Positions 49,846-58,217 of a stretch of 64,000 bases of DNA are shown piece after piece. Position numbers and translations under genes: made by a program. The DNA is from Pleomorphomonas oryzae DSM 16300 (GTDB lineage Bacteria > Pseudomonadota > Alphaproteobacteria > Rhizobiales > Pleomorphomonadaceae): contig NZ_AUHB01000004.1 of assembly GCF_000422965.1 (NCBI RefSeq), positions 1-64,000 of the forward strand. The letters run 5' to 3'. Each line of letters opens with the position of its first letter. Position 1 is the stretch's first letter. The notes beneath the pieces were generated by a model. That model had not been told where the DNA came from. It saw only the letters and a program-made list of their open reading frames with translations, and searched no databases.

Positions 49846-49880
49846 GAACGCCCGGCCGGAGGCTGTCCGGCCGGGCGTTC
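49846..49880. terminator. Perfect 15-bp hairpin between Nudix and ahpD genes
   Basis: GAACGCCCGGCCGGA (49846-49860), loop GGCTG, TCCGGCCGGGCGTTC (49866-49880) is a flawless 15-bp stem beginning 3 nt after the Nudix stop codon and ending 23 nt before the end of ahpD. Neither side has a T run, but position between convergent genes suggests a bidirectional terminator or 3' end stabiliser. Confidence 0.6.
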
Positions 49881-49903
49881 CAAGTCATCTCGCGGATCGA
49901 CTA

Positions 49904-50437
49904 TCAGGCGGCAACCACCGCCGCCGTCTCGAGGGCTACCGCCGCCGACTGGATGATGGCAGCGAAGCGAACGGCGGTCTGCACCGCCGAGGCCGACAGC
50001 CCCCCCTCGCGCACCACCTTCTCGTGGCTGTCCATGCACATGCCGCAGCCATTGATGGCCGAAACGGCAAGGCACCACAGCTCGAAGTCCACCTTGTCGA
50101 CGCCCGGCTTGCCGATCAGCTGCATGCGCAGCCGCGCCGGCATGGTCCGGTATTCCGGGTTGGAGGTCAGGTGCAGGAAGCGGTAGTAGACATTGTTCAT
50201 GCCCATCAGCACGCCAGCCCCACGGGCAGCGTCCAGCGCTTCGGCGGAGAGGTGGCTCGCCGCCTCCCCTTCAAGCGCCGCCGCCACGTCGGCGTTGCGC
50301 GTCGCGTGACCACAGGCGACGAACAGCCCGTACTTCTGCTGCGGCGTCAGGCTGTCGTCCTCGGCCATGGCCGAGAGGTTCAGCTTGACGTCACGGGCGT
50401 AGGCCGGAAATCTGTCCTGCAGGCTTGCGATCGACAT
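49904..50437 (-). CDS. ahpD: Alkyl hydroperoxidase AhpD
   Basis: A 177-residue carboxymuconolactone-fold peroxidase/reductase. The active-site motif C131-GM-C134-MDS-H138 with its upstream Glu region is intact. AhpD recycles AhpC-type peroxiredoxins with lipoyl adaptor proteins. Its ATG overlaps the ahpC stop (TGATG), so the two are coupled in translation. Length is standard. Confidence 0.95.
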   Translation of the reverse strand: MSIASLQDRFPAYARDVKLNLSAMAEDDSLTPQQKYGLFVACGHATRNADVAAALEGEAASHLSAEALDAARGAGVLMGMNNVYYRFLHLTSNPEYRTMPARLRMQLIGKPGVDKVDFELWCLAVSAINGCGMCMDSHEKVVREGGLSASAVQTAVRFAAIIQSAAVALETAAVVAA

Positions 50438-50991
50438 CAGGCCGCCTTCAGCGTGTCACCGCCGACCTCACGGTTGCACGGGCAGAGCTCGTCGGTCTGC
50501 AGGGCGTCCAGGACGCGGAGCGTGTCCTTGGGGTTGCGGCCGACGTTGAGGTTGGTGCCGTAGATGTGCTGGATCGTGTTGTCGGGATCGACGATCGCCG
50601 TCACGCGATAGGCAACGCCAGCCGGCGAGCGCACGCCAAGGCCATCGACCAGCGAACCGGTGGTATCGGCAAACGACCAGATTGGCAGCTTGTCGAGATC
50701 CTTGTGGTCGCGGCGCCAGGCCAGCTTGACGAACTCGTTGTCGGTGGAGCCGCCGAGCACGACGGCGTCGCGGTCCTCGAAGTCCTTGGCGAGACGAGCG
50801 AACTCGGCAATCTCGGTCGGGCAGACGAAGGTGAAGTCCTTCGGGTAGAAGAAGATCACTTTCCACTTGCCGGGGAAGGACGCCTCGGTGATTTCTTCGA
50901 ACGCGGAGACGCCCCCCTCGACGTGGTTATTGAAGCCGGGCTTGACGCCGGTGACGGTGAAGGAGGGGAGCTTATCGCCAATACCGAGCAT
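50437..50991 (-). CDS. ahpC: Peroxiredoxin AhpC
   Basis: A 184-residue peroxiredoxin of the actinobacterial/rhizobial AhpC type paired with AhpD. The peroxidatic Cys is C57 in [13 protein letters not shown], and the C-terminal C170-P-C172 pair fits the resolving Cys set of this subclass. It reduces hydrogen and organic peroxides. GAGGA lies 8 nt before ATG 50991; the longer frame upstream is not conserved in character. No OxyR gene is adjacent, so regulation is not evident. Confidence 0.95.
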   Translation of the reverse strand: MLGIGDKLPSFTVTGVKPGFNNHVEGGVSAFEEITEASFPGKWKVIFFYPKDFTFVCPTEIAEFARLAKDFEDRDAVVLGGSTDNEFVKLAWRRDHKDLDKLPIWSFADTTGSLVDGLGVRSPAGVAYRVTAIVDPDNTIQHIYGTNLNVGRNPKDTLRVLDALQTDELCPCNREVGGDTLKAA

Positions 50992-51424
50992 GTTGAGTAT
51001 CCTCGTTACGAGTGGTTTTGAATGGGACGGCCGCAATATCCGCAGATCCGACTCGAAATGCAAGCCTTTCTTAGAGGCATTTTAAAGTGATCCGCTTGTG
51101 ATTGAAAACTAAGGGCTTTTCCTCATATTTGCCGTCTAGTGGCCACAAACTCATAACACCCTGATTTTCGGCCGGCTTTCTCGTCGCCCGACCCCGCTTC
51201 GCGGCACGGTTGCAGGGCCGCCAGGAATCGCCCGCCCCGTGATCTCGCTTCGGCGATAAGCGCCCAACACATTGAGACATATGCCATTCTTTCACGAGAA
51301 CGCTTGCCCGTCACAAACTGCCCCTTGTTTCGGCAGGAGGCGTTGACACCGCCGGTTTCGGCCGCCGCTTTCCTTCCTCCGAGCCCTCCCCTATAAATCG
51401 TACAAAATAGTAGGGAGGGCGCAT
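50992..51424. other. Divergent intergenic region ahpC / Gfo-Idh-MocA gene
   Basis: These 433 nt hold the control regions of ahpC (leftward) and the oxidoreductase (rightward, with GGGAGGGC before its ATG). TTGACA occurs at 51343-51348 without a good -10. I found no operator palindrome I can name, no reading frame with coding character and no repeat. Confidence 0.45.
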
Positions 51425-52432
51425 ATGTCCACGCAGAAGCCGGTCCGTATCGGCGTCGTTTCCACCGCCAGAATTGCCCGTGAAAAGGTGATCCCAGGCT
51501 TCCGCACCACGCCTTGGCTGGAGGTGGCGGCCATCGCGTCACGCAACATCGATACGGCGAAGGCAGCGGCGGCGGCTCTCGGCATCCCCACCGCCTACGG
51601 CTCCTACGAGGCGCTATTCGCCGACCCGACCATCGAGGCGGTCTACATTCCGACGCCCAACGACAGCCATGTCGACCTGGCGCTCGCCGCCGCCCGCGCC
51701 GGCAAGCACGTGCTCTGCGAGAAGCCAGCAGCGATGAATGCGCGGGATGCCGAGCGCCTCGCTGCCCTGCCCAAGGGCATCGTCTATCTCGAAGCCTTCA
51801 TGGTTCGCCACCATCCGCAGTGGCTGAAGGCACGCGATCTTGTCCGCGCCGGCACCATCGGCAAGATCGCGGCCGCCCAGGCTTTCTTCTCCTATTTCCT
51901 CGACGATCCCGCCAATATCCGCAACAAGCCGGAAAACGGCGGCGGCGGGCTCTGGGACATCGGCGTCTATCCCATCGTCACCGCTCGCTTCGTGTTCGAC
52001 GCCGATCCGAAGCGGGTGATCGGCCTGATCGACCTCGATCCGAAATTCGGCACCGACGTGCTGACCTCGGCCATTCTGGACTTCGGCGAGGGCCGGCACC
52101 TGACGTTCACGGTGGGTACCCAGACGGTGCCGCACCAGCGCGTCAACATCGTCGGCTCCACCGGCCGCATCGAGGTGCTGATTCCCTTCAATGCTCCACC
52201 GATGGCAGAGACGATCATTCGGCTCGATCGCGGCGAGGTCTTGGGCGACGCCGAAATTGAGGAGATCCGCCTGCCAGCCTGCGATCAGTATGGCCTGGAG
52301 GGCGAGGCGTTCGCCAAGGCGATCCGCGGCGTCGAGCCGCTACCCTACGACCAGCACGACGCGATCAAGATGATGAAGATCCTCGACGCCATCGTCGCTT
52401 CAGGCAAGACTGGCCGCTGGGTGGATCTCTAG
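51425..52432 (+). CDS. Gfo/Idh/MocA family oxidoreductase
   Basis: A 335-residue NAD(P)-dependent dehydrogenase. The N-terminal Rossmann fold (VRIGVVSTARIA) has an A-R-I variant of the usual GxGxxA loop, and the family motif ARAGKHVLCEKPAAM carries the catalytic-region Lys. The C-terminal domain has NGGGGLWDIGVYPI. Substrates are usually sugars, polyols or dihydrodiols; the exact one is unknown. A ROK kinase converges just beyond, so a sugar role is plausible. Confidence 0.92.
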   Translation: MSTQKPVRIGVVSTARIAREKVIPGFRTTPWLEVAAIASRNIDTAKAAAAALGIPTAYGSYEALFADPTIEAVYIPTPNDSHVDLALAAARAGKHVLCEKPAAMNARDAERLAALPKGIVYLEAFMVRHHPQWLKARDLVRAGTIGKIAAAQAFFSYFLDDPANIRNKPENGGGGLWDIGVYPIVTARFVFDADPKRVIGLIDLDPKFGTDVLTSAILDFGEGRHLTFTVGTQTVPHQRVNIVGSTGRIEVLIPFNAPPMAETIIRLDRGEVLGDAEIEEIRLPACDQYGLEGEAFAKAIRGVEPLPYDQHDAIKMMKILDAIVASGKTGRWVDL

Positions 52433-52438
52433 CCTAAG

Positions 52439-52470
52439 AAAGGCGGTGGCAAGCGGCCGCCGCCTTTTCC
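52439..52470. terminator. Terminator between oxidoreductase and ROK kinase genes
   Basis: AAGGCGG (52440-52446) and CCGCCTT (52460-52466) form a 7-bp stem followed by TTCC on the plus strand and preceded by AAA, which reads TTTCTTAGG on the minus strand. It can serve both convergent genes. Confidence 0.7.
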
Positions 52471-53406
52471 TCATCTGTCGTCCTTCCAGAGGAAGGCGGC
52501 GCCCCGCACACCCGAGCTGTCGCCATGCTTGGCCTTGCGGATCGGCGTCGCCACGCTGTCGGAGAAGACCAAGCGGCTGCCGTCGCCCTGCCAGAGGTTG
52601 GTGCGGGTTGAGAGCAGACGTGGCACGTCGTCATAGAGCTCGTCGACATTGCTCATGCCGCCGCCCAGCACGAACACGTCGGGATCGACCAGGTCGATGA
52701 TCAGGGCCAGCGACCGGGCGAGGCGATCAACGTAGCGGCCGTAGACCTCGTTTGCTGTGGCGTCGCTGGCCCGCTTCATCTCGATCACCTCCGACGCCTT
52801 ACGATCGGTGCCGGTCGTGGTCTTGTAGTCGAGCTCGAAGCCGGTACCCGAACAGAACATCTCCAGGCAACCGCTGCGGCCGCACCAGCATTTCGGACCG
52901 GGATACTCGCCTTCCTTCGGCCAGGGCAGCGAATAGTGGCCGATCTCACCGGCGAGGCCCTGGAAGCCGGCGTGGCTCTTGCCCTTGATGGCGATGCCGC
53001 CGCCATGGCCGGTACCCAGGATGATGCCGACCACCACATCGAGGCCGGCGCCGGCGCCATCGATCGCCTCGGAGACGGCGAGGCAGTTGCCGTCGTTGGC
53101 AAGCCGCACCGGCCGCTGCAGCGCGGCTTCGAGATCGCGGCCGAGCGGCTGACCGTTCAGCCAGAAGGCGTTGGAGTTGCGGATGAGGCCGGTGAGCGGG
53201 TTGGGACTGCCGGGCAGGCCGATGCCGACGCTGCCCTTCTGGCCAGTTGCCTTTTCAACATGCCCCACCAGATCGACCACCGCCCGGATCGAGGCCTCAT
53301 AATCCTCGCGCGGCGTTGCGATGCGGTGGCGGCAAAGCTCGACGCCCCCCGCATCGAGCCCCACCACCTCCATCTTCGTCCCGCCCCAGTCGATCCCGAT
53401 GTACAT
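52471..53406 (-). CDS. ROK family sugar kinase (fructokinase-like)
   Basis: A 311-residue sugar kinase. ATP-site motif DWGGTKMEV is at the start, LANDGNCLAVSEA holds the catalytic Asp, and the zinc/ROK signature GHYSLPW...CWCGRSGCLEMFCSG lies near residues 165-200. The layout resembles Mak/fructokinase, but sugar specificity cannot be read from sequence. ATG 53406 is clear. It converges on the Gfo/Idh/MocA gene, and an MFS exporter gene lies upstream on the same strand. Confidence 0.92.
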   Translation of the reverse strand: MYIGIDWGGTKMEVVGLDAGGVELCRHRIATPREDYEASIRAVVDLVGHVEKATGQKGSVGIGLPGSPNPLTGLIRNSNAFWLNGQPLGRDLEAALQRPVRLANDGNCLAVSEAIDGAGAGLDVVVGIILGTGHGGGIAIKGKSHAGFQGLAGEIGHYSLPWPKEGEYPGPKCWCGRSGCLEMFCSGTGFELDYKTTTGTDRKASEVIEMKRASDATANEVYGRYVDRLARSLALIIDLVDPDVFVLGGGMSNVDELYDDVPRLLSTRTNLWQGDGSRLVFSDSVATPIRKAKHGDSSGVRGAAFLWKDDR

Positions 53407-53448
53407 TCCGACCTCTTTCTGAAACCGCCTCGCCGATCCACGCTACCT

Positions 53449-54669
53449 TCAGCTACCGTCGAGCTTTTCGGTGCGGCGGAGATCCGGAAAGATCACCGAC
53501 CACAGGCCGGCGACAGCGAGCGTGCCGACACCGCCGAACACCACGGCCGGCACGGTGCCGATCAGCGCCGCCATGCTGCCGGCACGGAACTCGCCCAGTT
53601 CGTTGGAGGCCCCGACGAACACCATGTTGACGGCCGAGACACGGCCGCGCAGTTCGTCGGGCGTGGCCAGCTGGATCAGCGTCTCGCGCACATAGACCGA
53701 GATCATGTCGCCGGCGCCCATCAGGCCGAGACAGAGGATGGACAGCCAAGGCGTAACCGAGACGCCGAACACCACGGTCGCCAAGCCGAACACCGCGACA
53801 CCCAGGAACATCTTGACGCCGGCCATCGCACGGATCGGAAAGCGCGCCAGGAAAGCGGCCACCAGAATGGCGCCGACGCCCGGTGCCGCGCGCATCATGC
53901 CGAGGCCGGCCGGGCCGAGCACCAGGATGTCGGAGGCATAGACCGGCATCAGCGCCACCGCGCCGCCGAGCAGCACGGCGAACAGGTCCAAAGAAATGGC
54001 GCCGAGCACGATGCGGTTGGAAAATACATAGCGGAAGCCGGCCGACACCGCCTGCCAGGCCGGCTCTTTGGCCTGCTGGGCCACGGTGATCGGCGGCAGC
54101 GCCAGCATTAGGCCGACGGCGGCGGCGAGCAGCACCACGGCTGTGCCGAAGGCGGCGAGTTCGGAAATGCCGTAAAGGAGGCCGCCCGCCACCGGCCCGC
54201 CGATCGCCGCCACCTGCCAGGACGAGGACACCCAGCCAATGGCATTGGCGAGAGCTGCCTTCGGCACAAGGTTCGGCACCACCGACTGCATGGCCGGCCC
54301 CATGAAGGCACGGGCGACGCCCAGCACAAGAAGAATAATGTAGATCGGCGCGACGGTTGGCGACGCTGTCCAGGACAGCGTGAACAGCCAGATGGCCGCC
54401 GCCGTCTCGACGCCGAAGCAGGCGACGATAATGAGGCGCCGCGAGATGCGGTCGGCCACCGTGCCGGTCACCAGCACCAGCAAAAAGGCCGGCAGGAACT
54501 GCATCAGTCCGACATAGCCGAGCGCCATGGGGTCATGGGTGAGGTCATAGACCTTCCAGCCGACGGCAACCACCACGATCTGAATGGCGAACGTGGCGAA
54601 CAGGCGGGCCAGCCAATAGAGGAGGTAGGGCCGGTGGGCGAAGGCGTTCGTCGAGGGCGGATGGCTCAT
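53449..54669 (-). CDS. MFS transporter (EntS/MFS_3-like)
   Basis: A 406-residue transporter with about 12 membrane segments. Typical text includes RPYLLYWLARLFATFAIQIVVVAVGWKVYDLT in helix 1, GTVADRISRRLIIV in the loop between helices 2 and 3, and ATPDELRGRVSAVNMVFVGAS in the second half, as in the EntS group of siderophore or small-molecule exporters. ATG 54669 (MSHPPSTNAFAHRPYL) is preferred to an earlier in-frame start. The 42-nt gap to the ROK gene suggests one transcript. Confidence 0.88.
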   Translation of the reverse strand: MSHPPSTNAFAHRPYLLYWLARLFATFAIQIVVVAVGWKVYDLTHDPMALGYVGLMQFLPAFLLVLVTGTVADRISRRLIIVACFGVETAAAIWLFTLSWTASPTVAPIYIILLVLGVARAFMGPAMQSVVPNLVPKAALANAIGWVSSSWQVAAIGGPVAGGLLYGISELAAFGTAVVLLAAAVGLMLALPPITVAQQAKEPAWQAVSAGFRYVFSNRIVLGAISLDLFAVLLGGAVALMPVYASDILVLGPAGLGMMRAAPGVGAILVAAFLARFPIRAMAGVKMFLGVAVFGLATVVFGVSVTPWLSILCLGLMGAGDMISVYVRETLIQLATPDELRGRVSAVNMVFVGASNELGEFRAGSMAALIGTVPAVVFGGVGTLAVAGLWSVIFPDLRRTEKLDGS

Positions 54670-54774
54670 AGGGTCACTCGGGCGCGGCAGACGGTGACTT
54701 ATGATCAGGAATGGGGTGCGGAACAAGCCTTTCCGGCAGCTCTACAGTACGGCTATCCGCACCGCCGCGGTCCA

Positions 54775-55779
54775 TTACACCTCTTCACGCCGTGCCCGCC
54801 GAACCGCAAGCCGATGACGGCCTTCGAAGAAAGCGAGCAGCCCTAGAGCGAAAAACAGCGGCATCACGAAATAGATGAGGCGAAACAGGATCAGCGCAGC
54901 GGCAACGTCCGGACGATGGGCGATGCCGAGCCCGGTGACCACCGTCGCCTCGAACACGCCGACACCACCGGGTGTGTTGGCGGCCATGCCCGCCAGAAAC
55001 GCCAAGGAATAAGTCACGAGATAGCGGGCAATATCCGGCACCGCGTCCGGCGGCAGCAGGACATAGAGCGTGCCGCAGGCCGCAAGAAGATCGATCGCCC
55101 CGGCCAATATCATCAGGAAAGCGGGCTTCGCCCTGGGCATGCGCACGACCATGCCGCTGACCCTGATCGCCCGGCGCTTCTTCGCTAGCCACACGATGAA
55201 CCCGGTGAGCGCCACCAGAACGACTATGCCGATCAGTCGATCGATAAAGTGGTGGGCGAAGACGGGAGATTGCCGCGTCGGTTCCAGCGTCAGCGCAAGC
55301 CCGAGCACGAACATGATACCCGACCACATGGTCAGCCAGCTCATGACGATCAGCCTGGCGACCACCGAGAAACTGACGCCGACCATCGAATAGATGCGAT
55401 AGCGGGCGCCTCCCCCCGACAACAGCGGGAAGCCAAGAGTGTTGGCGAACACGTTGGCAATGAGACCGCCGAATACCGCCCGCGTCAGGCTGATCGAGCT
55501 GGTGAAGTTGAGCGCATGCAGCGCGAGCAGATCGTAGGTGGCGAGCGCGGCGAGGCCGCAAAGGGTAAAAACGAAGGCCAGTGCGAAGCGATGCGCAGGC
55601 AACGCCAGTGCGGCGTTGCGGATGTCGGCAAACGACATCTTGGTCGCCATGTCCCACAACACCCAGACCGCGCCGGCAATCAAGACTACGGCGATGATCG
55701 GGCCGGCCCACTTCAGCACGCGCGTTATACGCCCCGGCGGCGCTTCCGCGCTGGTGTCGTCGTCGGTGGGATCGCTCAA
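54775..55779 (-). CDS. UPF0104 / MprF-flippase-like integral membrane protein
   Basis: A 334-residue polytopic protein of the UPF0104 (YbhN; lysylphosphatidylglycerol-synthase TM region) family with about eight membrane helices. Hallmarks are GGLIANVFANTLGFPLLSGGGARYRIY and AGMAANTPGGVGVFEATVV. In MprF this module flips lipids; here no synthase domain is fused. The start is a TTG at 55779, supported by AGGA five nt upstream and the acidic MSDPTDDD-type N-terminus. Function is inferred only at family level. Confidence 0.87.
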   Translation of the reverse strand: MSDPTDDDTSAEAPPGRITRVLKWAGPIIAVVLIAGAVWVLWDMATKMSFADIRNAALALPAHRFALAFVFTLCGLAALATYDLLALHALNFTSSISLTRAVFGGLIANVFANTLGFPLLSGGGARYRIYSMVGVSFSVVARLIVMSWLTMWSGIMFVLGLALTLEPTRQSPVFAHHFIDRLIGIVVLVALTGFIVWLAKKRRAIRVSGMVVRMPRAKPAFLMILAGAIDLLAACGTLYVLLPPDAVPDIARYLVTYSLAFLAGMAANTPGGVGVFEATVVTGLGIAHRPDVAAALILFRLIYFVMPLFFALGLLAFFEGRHRLAVRRARREEV

Positions 55780-55924
55780 GTCCTGTCGTCTCCATCCGGG
55801 AAGGCGGGTCCGAGGGCGCGGCCCCGGTCTTGCCTTTCATTTAGAACGCCGGTCGCCAAACGCAAATGTCTTTTCCACAAGAACGTAACCGCGGCCTTGC
55901 CGATTTGCAGCTGTGGCCTGCCTA

Positions 55925-58138
55925 TCAGGGGAATGAGAATTTGATGCTACGCTCGTCGAACACCCGCTTGACCAGTTCGTTGTAGAGCCGTCCGGTCGCC
56001 CATTGCTCGCCTGGCAGCGTCTTGATGCGCACCTTCAGCGCAACGCCGGCGGCGGAGAAGGAAACCACGCCCTGCATTTCGAGCGGCTCCAAAATGACGG
56101 CGCCGCGCGGTCCGTCCATCAGCCGGTCGAAGGCTTCCTTCATGGCCGCTTTCGCCTCCTCGAGATCGGTCGGGTAGGCGACGCTGACCGTCGAGGCGGC
56201 GAAGGCGAAGCCGCGCATGGCGTTGGAGACGCTGGTCACCGACGAGAAGGGGATGATGTGGTAGACACCGTCGGCATCGCGAATGCCGACCGAACGGATG
56301 GTCAGCCGATCAACGACGCCGGTGAGGCCGGCCACCGTGACGACGTCTCCTTCGTTCATGGCATTCTCGAACTGGATGAACGCACCGGTGATGATGTCCT
56401 GCACCAGCTTCTGCGAACCGAAACCGACGGCCAAGCCGACCACACCGGCACCTGCGACCAGCGGGGCGATGTCGACGCCCAGTTGAGACAGCGTCAGCAT
56501 GGCGGCAATGATGATCAGGACGATCGAGAAGGCATTGCGGAACAATGACAGCAGCGTTCGCGTGCGGGCATTGGTAATGCGGCCGAGCGACGGGTTGAGG
56601 CGGTATTCCACCCAGCTCGACGCGGCGAGCCATATGCCGCCGGCTGCGAGCACGATGATCGCCGCCGATAGAATGCGCCCAACTGCATCGGAGCCACCAT
56701 CGGACTCGAACCAGGAGAGGAGGTTGATCACGCCCCAGCTCTGCAGCACGACCGCCACGACCACGGCCACCAACACCACGTGCACCGCGCGGAAGAGCAT
56801 TGGCACCAGCATGTTGAGCCGGGCCTCCAGCAGCGGCAGCGTCTTCTTGACGTCGGCCGGCAAGCGAATGCCACCGGAAATGGCGTGGGAGATCAGGCTG
56901 GCGACGATCCCCCCGACAGCAATGGCGAAGATCGTCTCGACCGTTGCCCAAGCCATATAATCGACGGCGTCGAATGGCCGGCTTACCCAAAGCACGAAAG
57001 CCACGGCGAGATAGATGATGACGACTACATGCCAACCGTGGGCAAGAAGCGCCAATATGGTCCGCAGGACCGAGCTCTTGATCGGTTCGAGCAATCGGTA
57101 AAGGCCGTTCCTCACCTCGTCGCGCTTCATCGTCACCAATACCATGGCACCAACCAGGGTGATCAGCACCACGGCGAGACGGAAACCGATGCCTACCGAG
57201 AAGCCGATAGCCTGATTGACCAGGGGATGGGCGACCAGAACGCCGTAACCGAGAAAGCCGATGAGACGGCTGAGCCAGAGAAACCAGTAACGGGCCGTTG
57301 CCCGATCGAGGTTGAATAGCTTGAGAGCCGGTCGACGATACTGGAAAACGGCGGCGAGACAGCTCTTCAGGAATTCGATCACCACGAAAGCATCGATGAA
57401 CAGGCTCTGCATCAGGTCGATGCGACCGCCGCCGGCAACGGCGATGGCGTAGGCGGAGGTGATGAACCATGCAAGACCGATCACCGCCCAATCGATCAGA
57501 AGCGCAAGACCGATCCAGAGAACGCGGCGTGGCAGTGGTTTGCCCTCGGCGACTCGTTCGACCGCGCCAAGCGGGAAACGCGCCAGAAAGCGCGCGATTG
57601 TCAGCGTCGCAAAGGCGAAGACCACAAGAATGATCAGGGACAGGCCCTGTTCGCGGACCCCATCCCAGTTGATGGCAGCACTGCCATCGACGAGGCGCGT
57701 CAGATTGCCAAGGCCACGGCCGATCTTCAGCACCACATCAACCACTTGTCGCGACAGATCCTGCGTCACCGAACCGATCTCGCGAGCCAGCGGCACGGCC
57801 GGCTTGTTGTCGGCAGCGTCCGTGGCTGCGGCCGCGTCGGCCGGGGTTGCGGCTGCGTCGGACGTGGCGGGCTGGGCCAGTTTTTCCAGCTCGCCGATCA
57901 GCTTTGCCCGTGCATTGTCATCCTTCAGGATGTCAGCGAACGCCTTCGCCGCTTCCGGCGAGGTGACCGGCGGCGGCTCCGGCGCAGTCGGCTTGGTCGG
58001 CAAGACCAACTTCGGCATGGGAATAGCGGCGGGCGCCGCCGGCGCGGCAGCCGGCGGCGCGGTTTGAGCCACTGCGATAGCTGGCAAAGCAAGCGCAAAA
58101 AGCAGAGCGAGAAGGCGTAGGACAGACATGGTTCGCAT
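55925..58138 (-). CDS. Mechanosensitive ion channel, MscS family (large, with extended N-terminus)
   Basis: A 737-residue channel. A signal peptide (MRTMSVLRLLALLFALALPAIAVA) precedes an Ala/Pro-rich periplasmic stretch with acidic and helical parts (about 25-150). About eight or nine membrane segments follow, ending in the pore helix and beta domain: PLVAGAGVVGLAVGFGSQKL, then FIQFENAMNEGDVVTV. It should open under membrane tension after osmotic downshift. ATG 58138 is used; the frame reads on for 459 nt through the next gene, which is not coding here. The product ends in a standard MscS C-terminus. Confidence 0.9.
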   Translation of the reverse strand: MRTMSVLRLLALLFALALPAIAVAQTAPPAAAPAAPAAIPMPKLVLPTKPTAPEPPPVTSPEAAKAFADILKDDNARAKLIGELEKLAQPATSDAAATPADAAAATDAADNKPAVPLAREIGSVTQDLSRQVVDVVLKIGRGLGNLTRLVDGSAAINWDGVREQGLSLIILVVFAFATLTIARFLARFPLGAVERVAEGKPLPRRVLWIGLALLIDWAVIGLAWFITSAYAIAVAGGGRIDLMQSLFIDAFVVIEFLKSCLAAVFQYRRPALKLFNLDRATARYWFLWLSRLIGFLGYGVLVAHPLVNQAIGFSVGIGFRLAVVLITLVGAMVLVTMKRDEVRNGLYRLLEPIKSSVLRTILALLAHGWHVVVIIYLAVAFVLWVSRPFDAVDYMAWATVETIFAIAVGGIVASLISHAISGGIRLPADVKKTLPLLEARLNMLVPMLFRAVHVVLVAVVVAVVLQSWGVINLLSWFESDGGSDAVGRILSAAIIVLAAGGIWLAASSWVEYRLNPSLGRITNARTRTLLSLFRNAFSIVLIIIAAMLTLSQLGVDIAPLVAGAGVVGLAVGFGSQKLVQDIITGAFIQFENAMNEGDVVTVAGLTGVVDRLTIRSVGIRDADGVYHIIPFSSVTSVSNAMRGFAFAASTVSVAYPTDLEEAKAAMKEAFDRLMDGPRGAVILEPLEMQGVVSFSAAGVALKVRIKTLPGEQWATGRLYNELVKRVFDERSIKFSFP

Positions 58139-58217
58139 CATTGACGACCGCAATAGCCTTCTGTCTTGCCCAAAAGACGGCAGGGCGCAAGCTAACCAAG
58201 CTGACACGAGCAACGTG

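Noticed and set aside
52936-54111. A 391-codon plus-strand frame over the ROK kinase and MFS genes
   Set aside because: It spans two well-defined genes on the opposite strand and is His/Arg/Gln-rich without domains.
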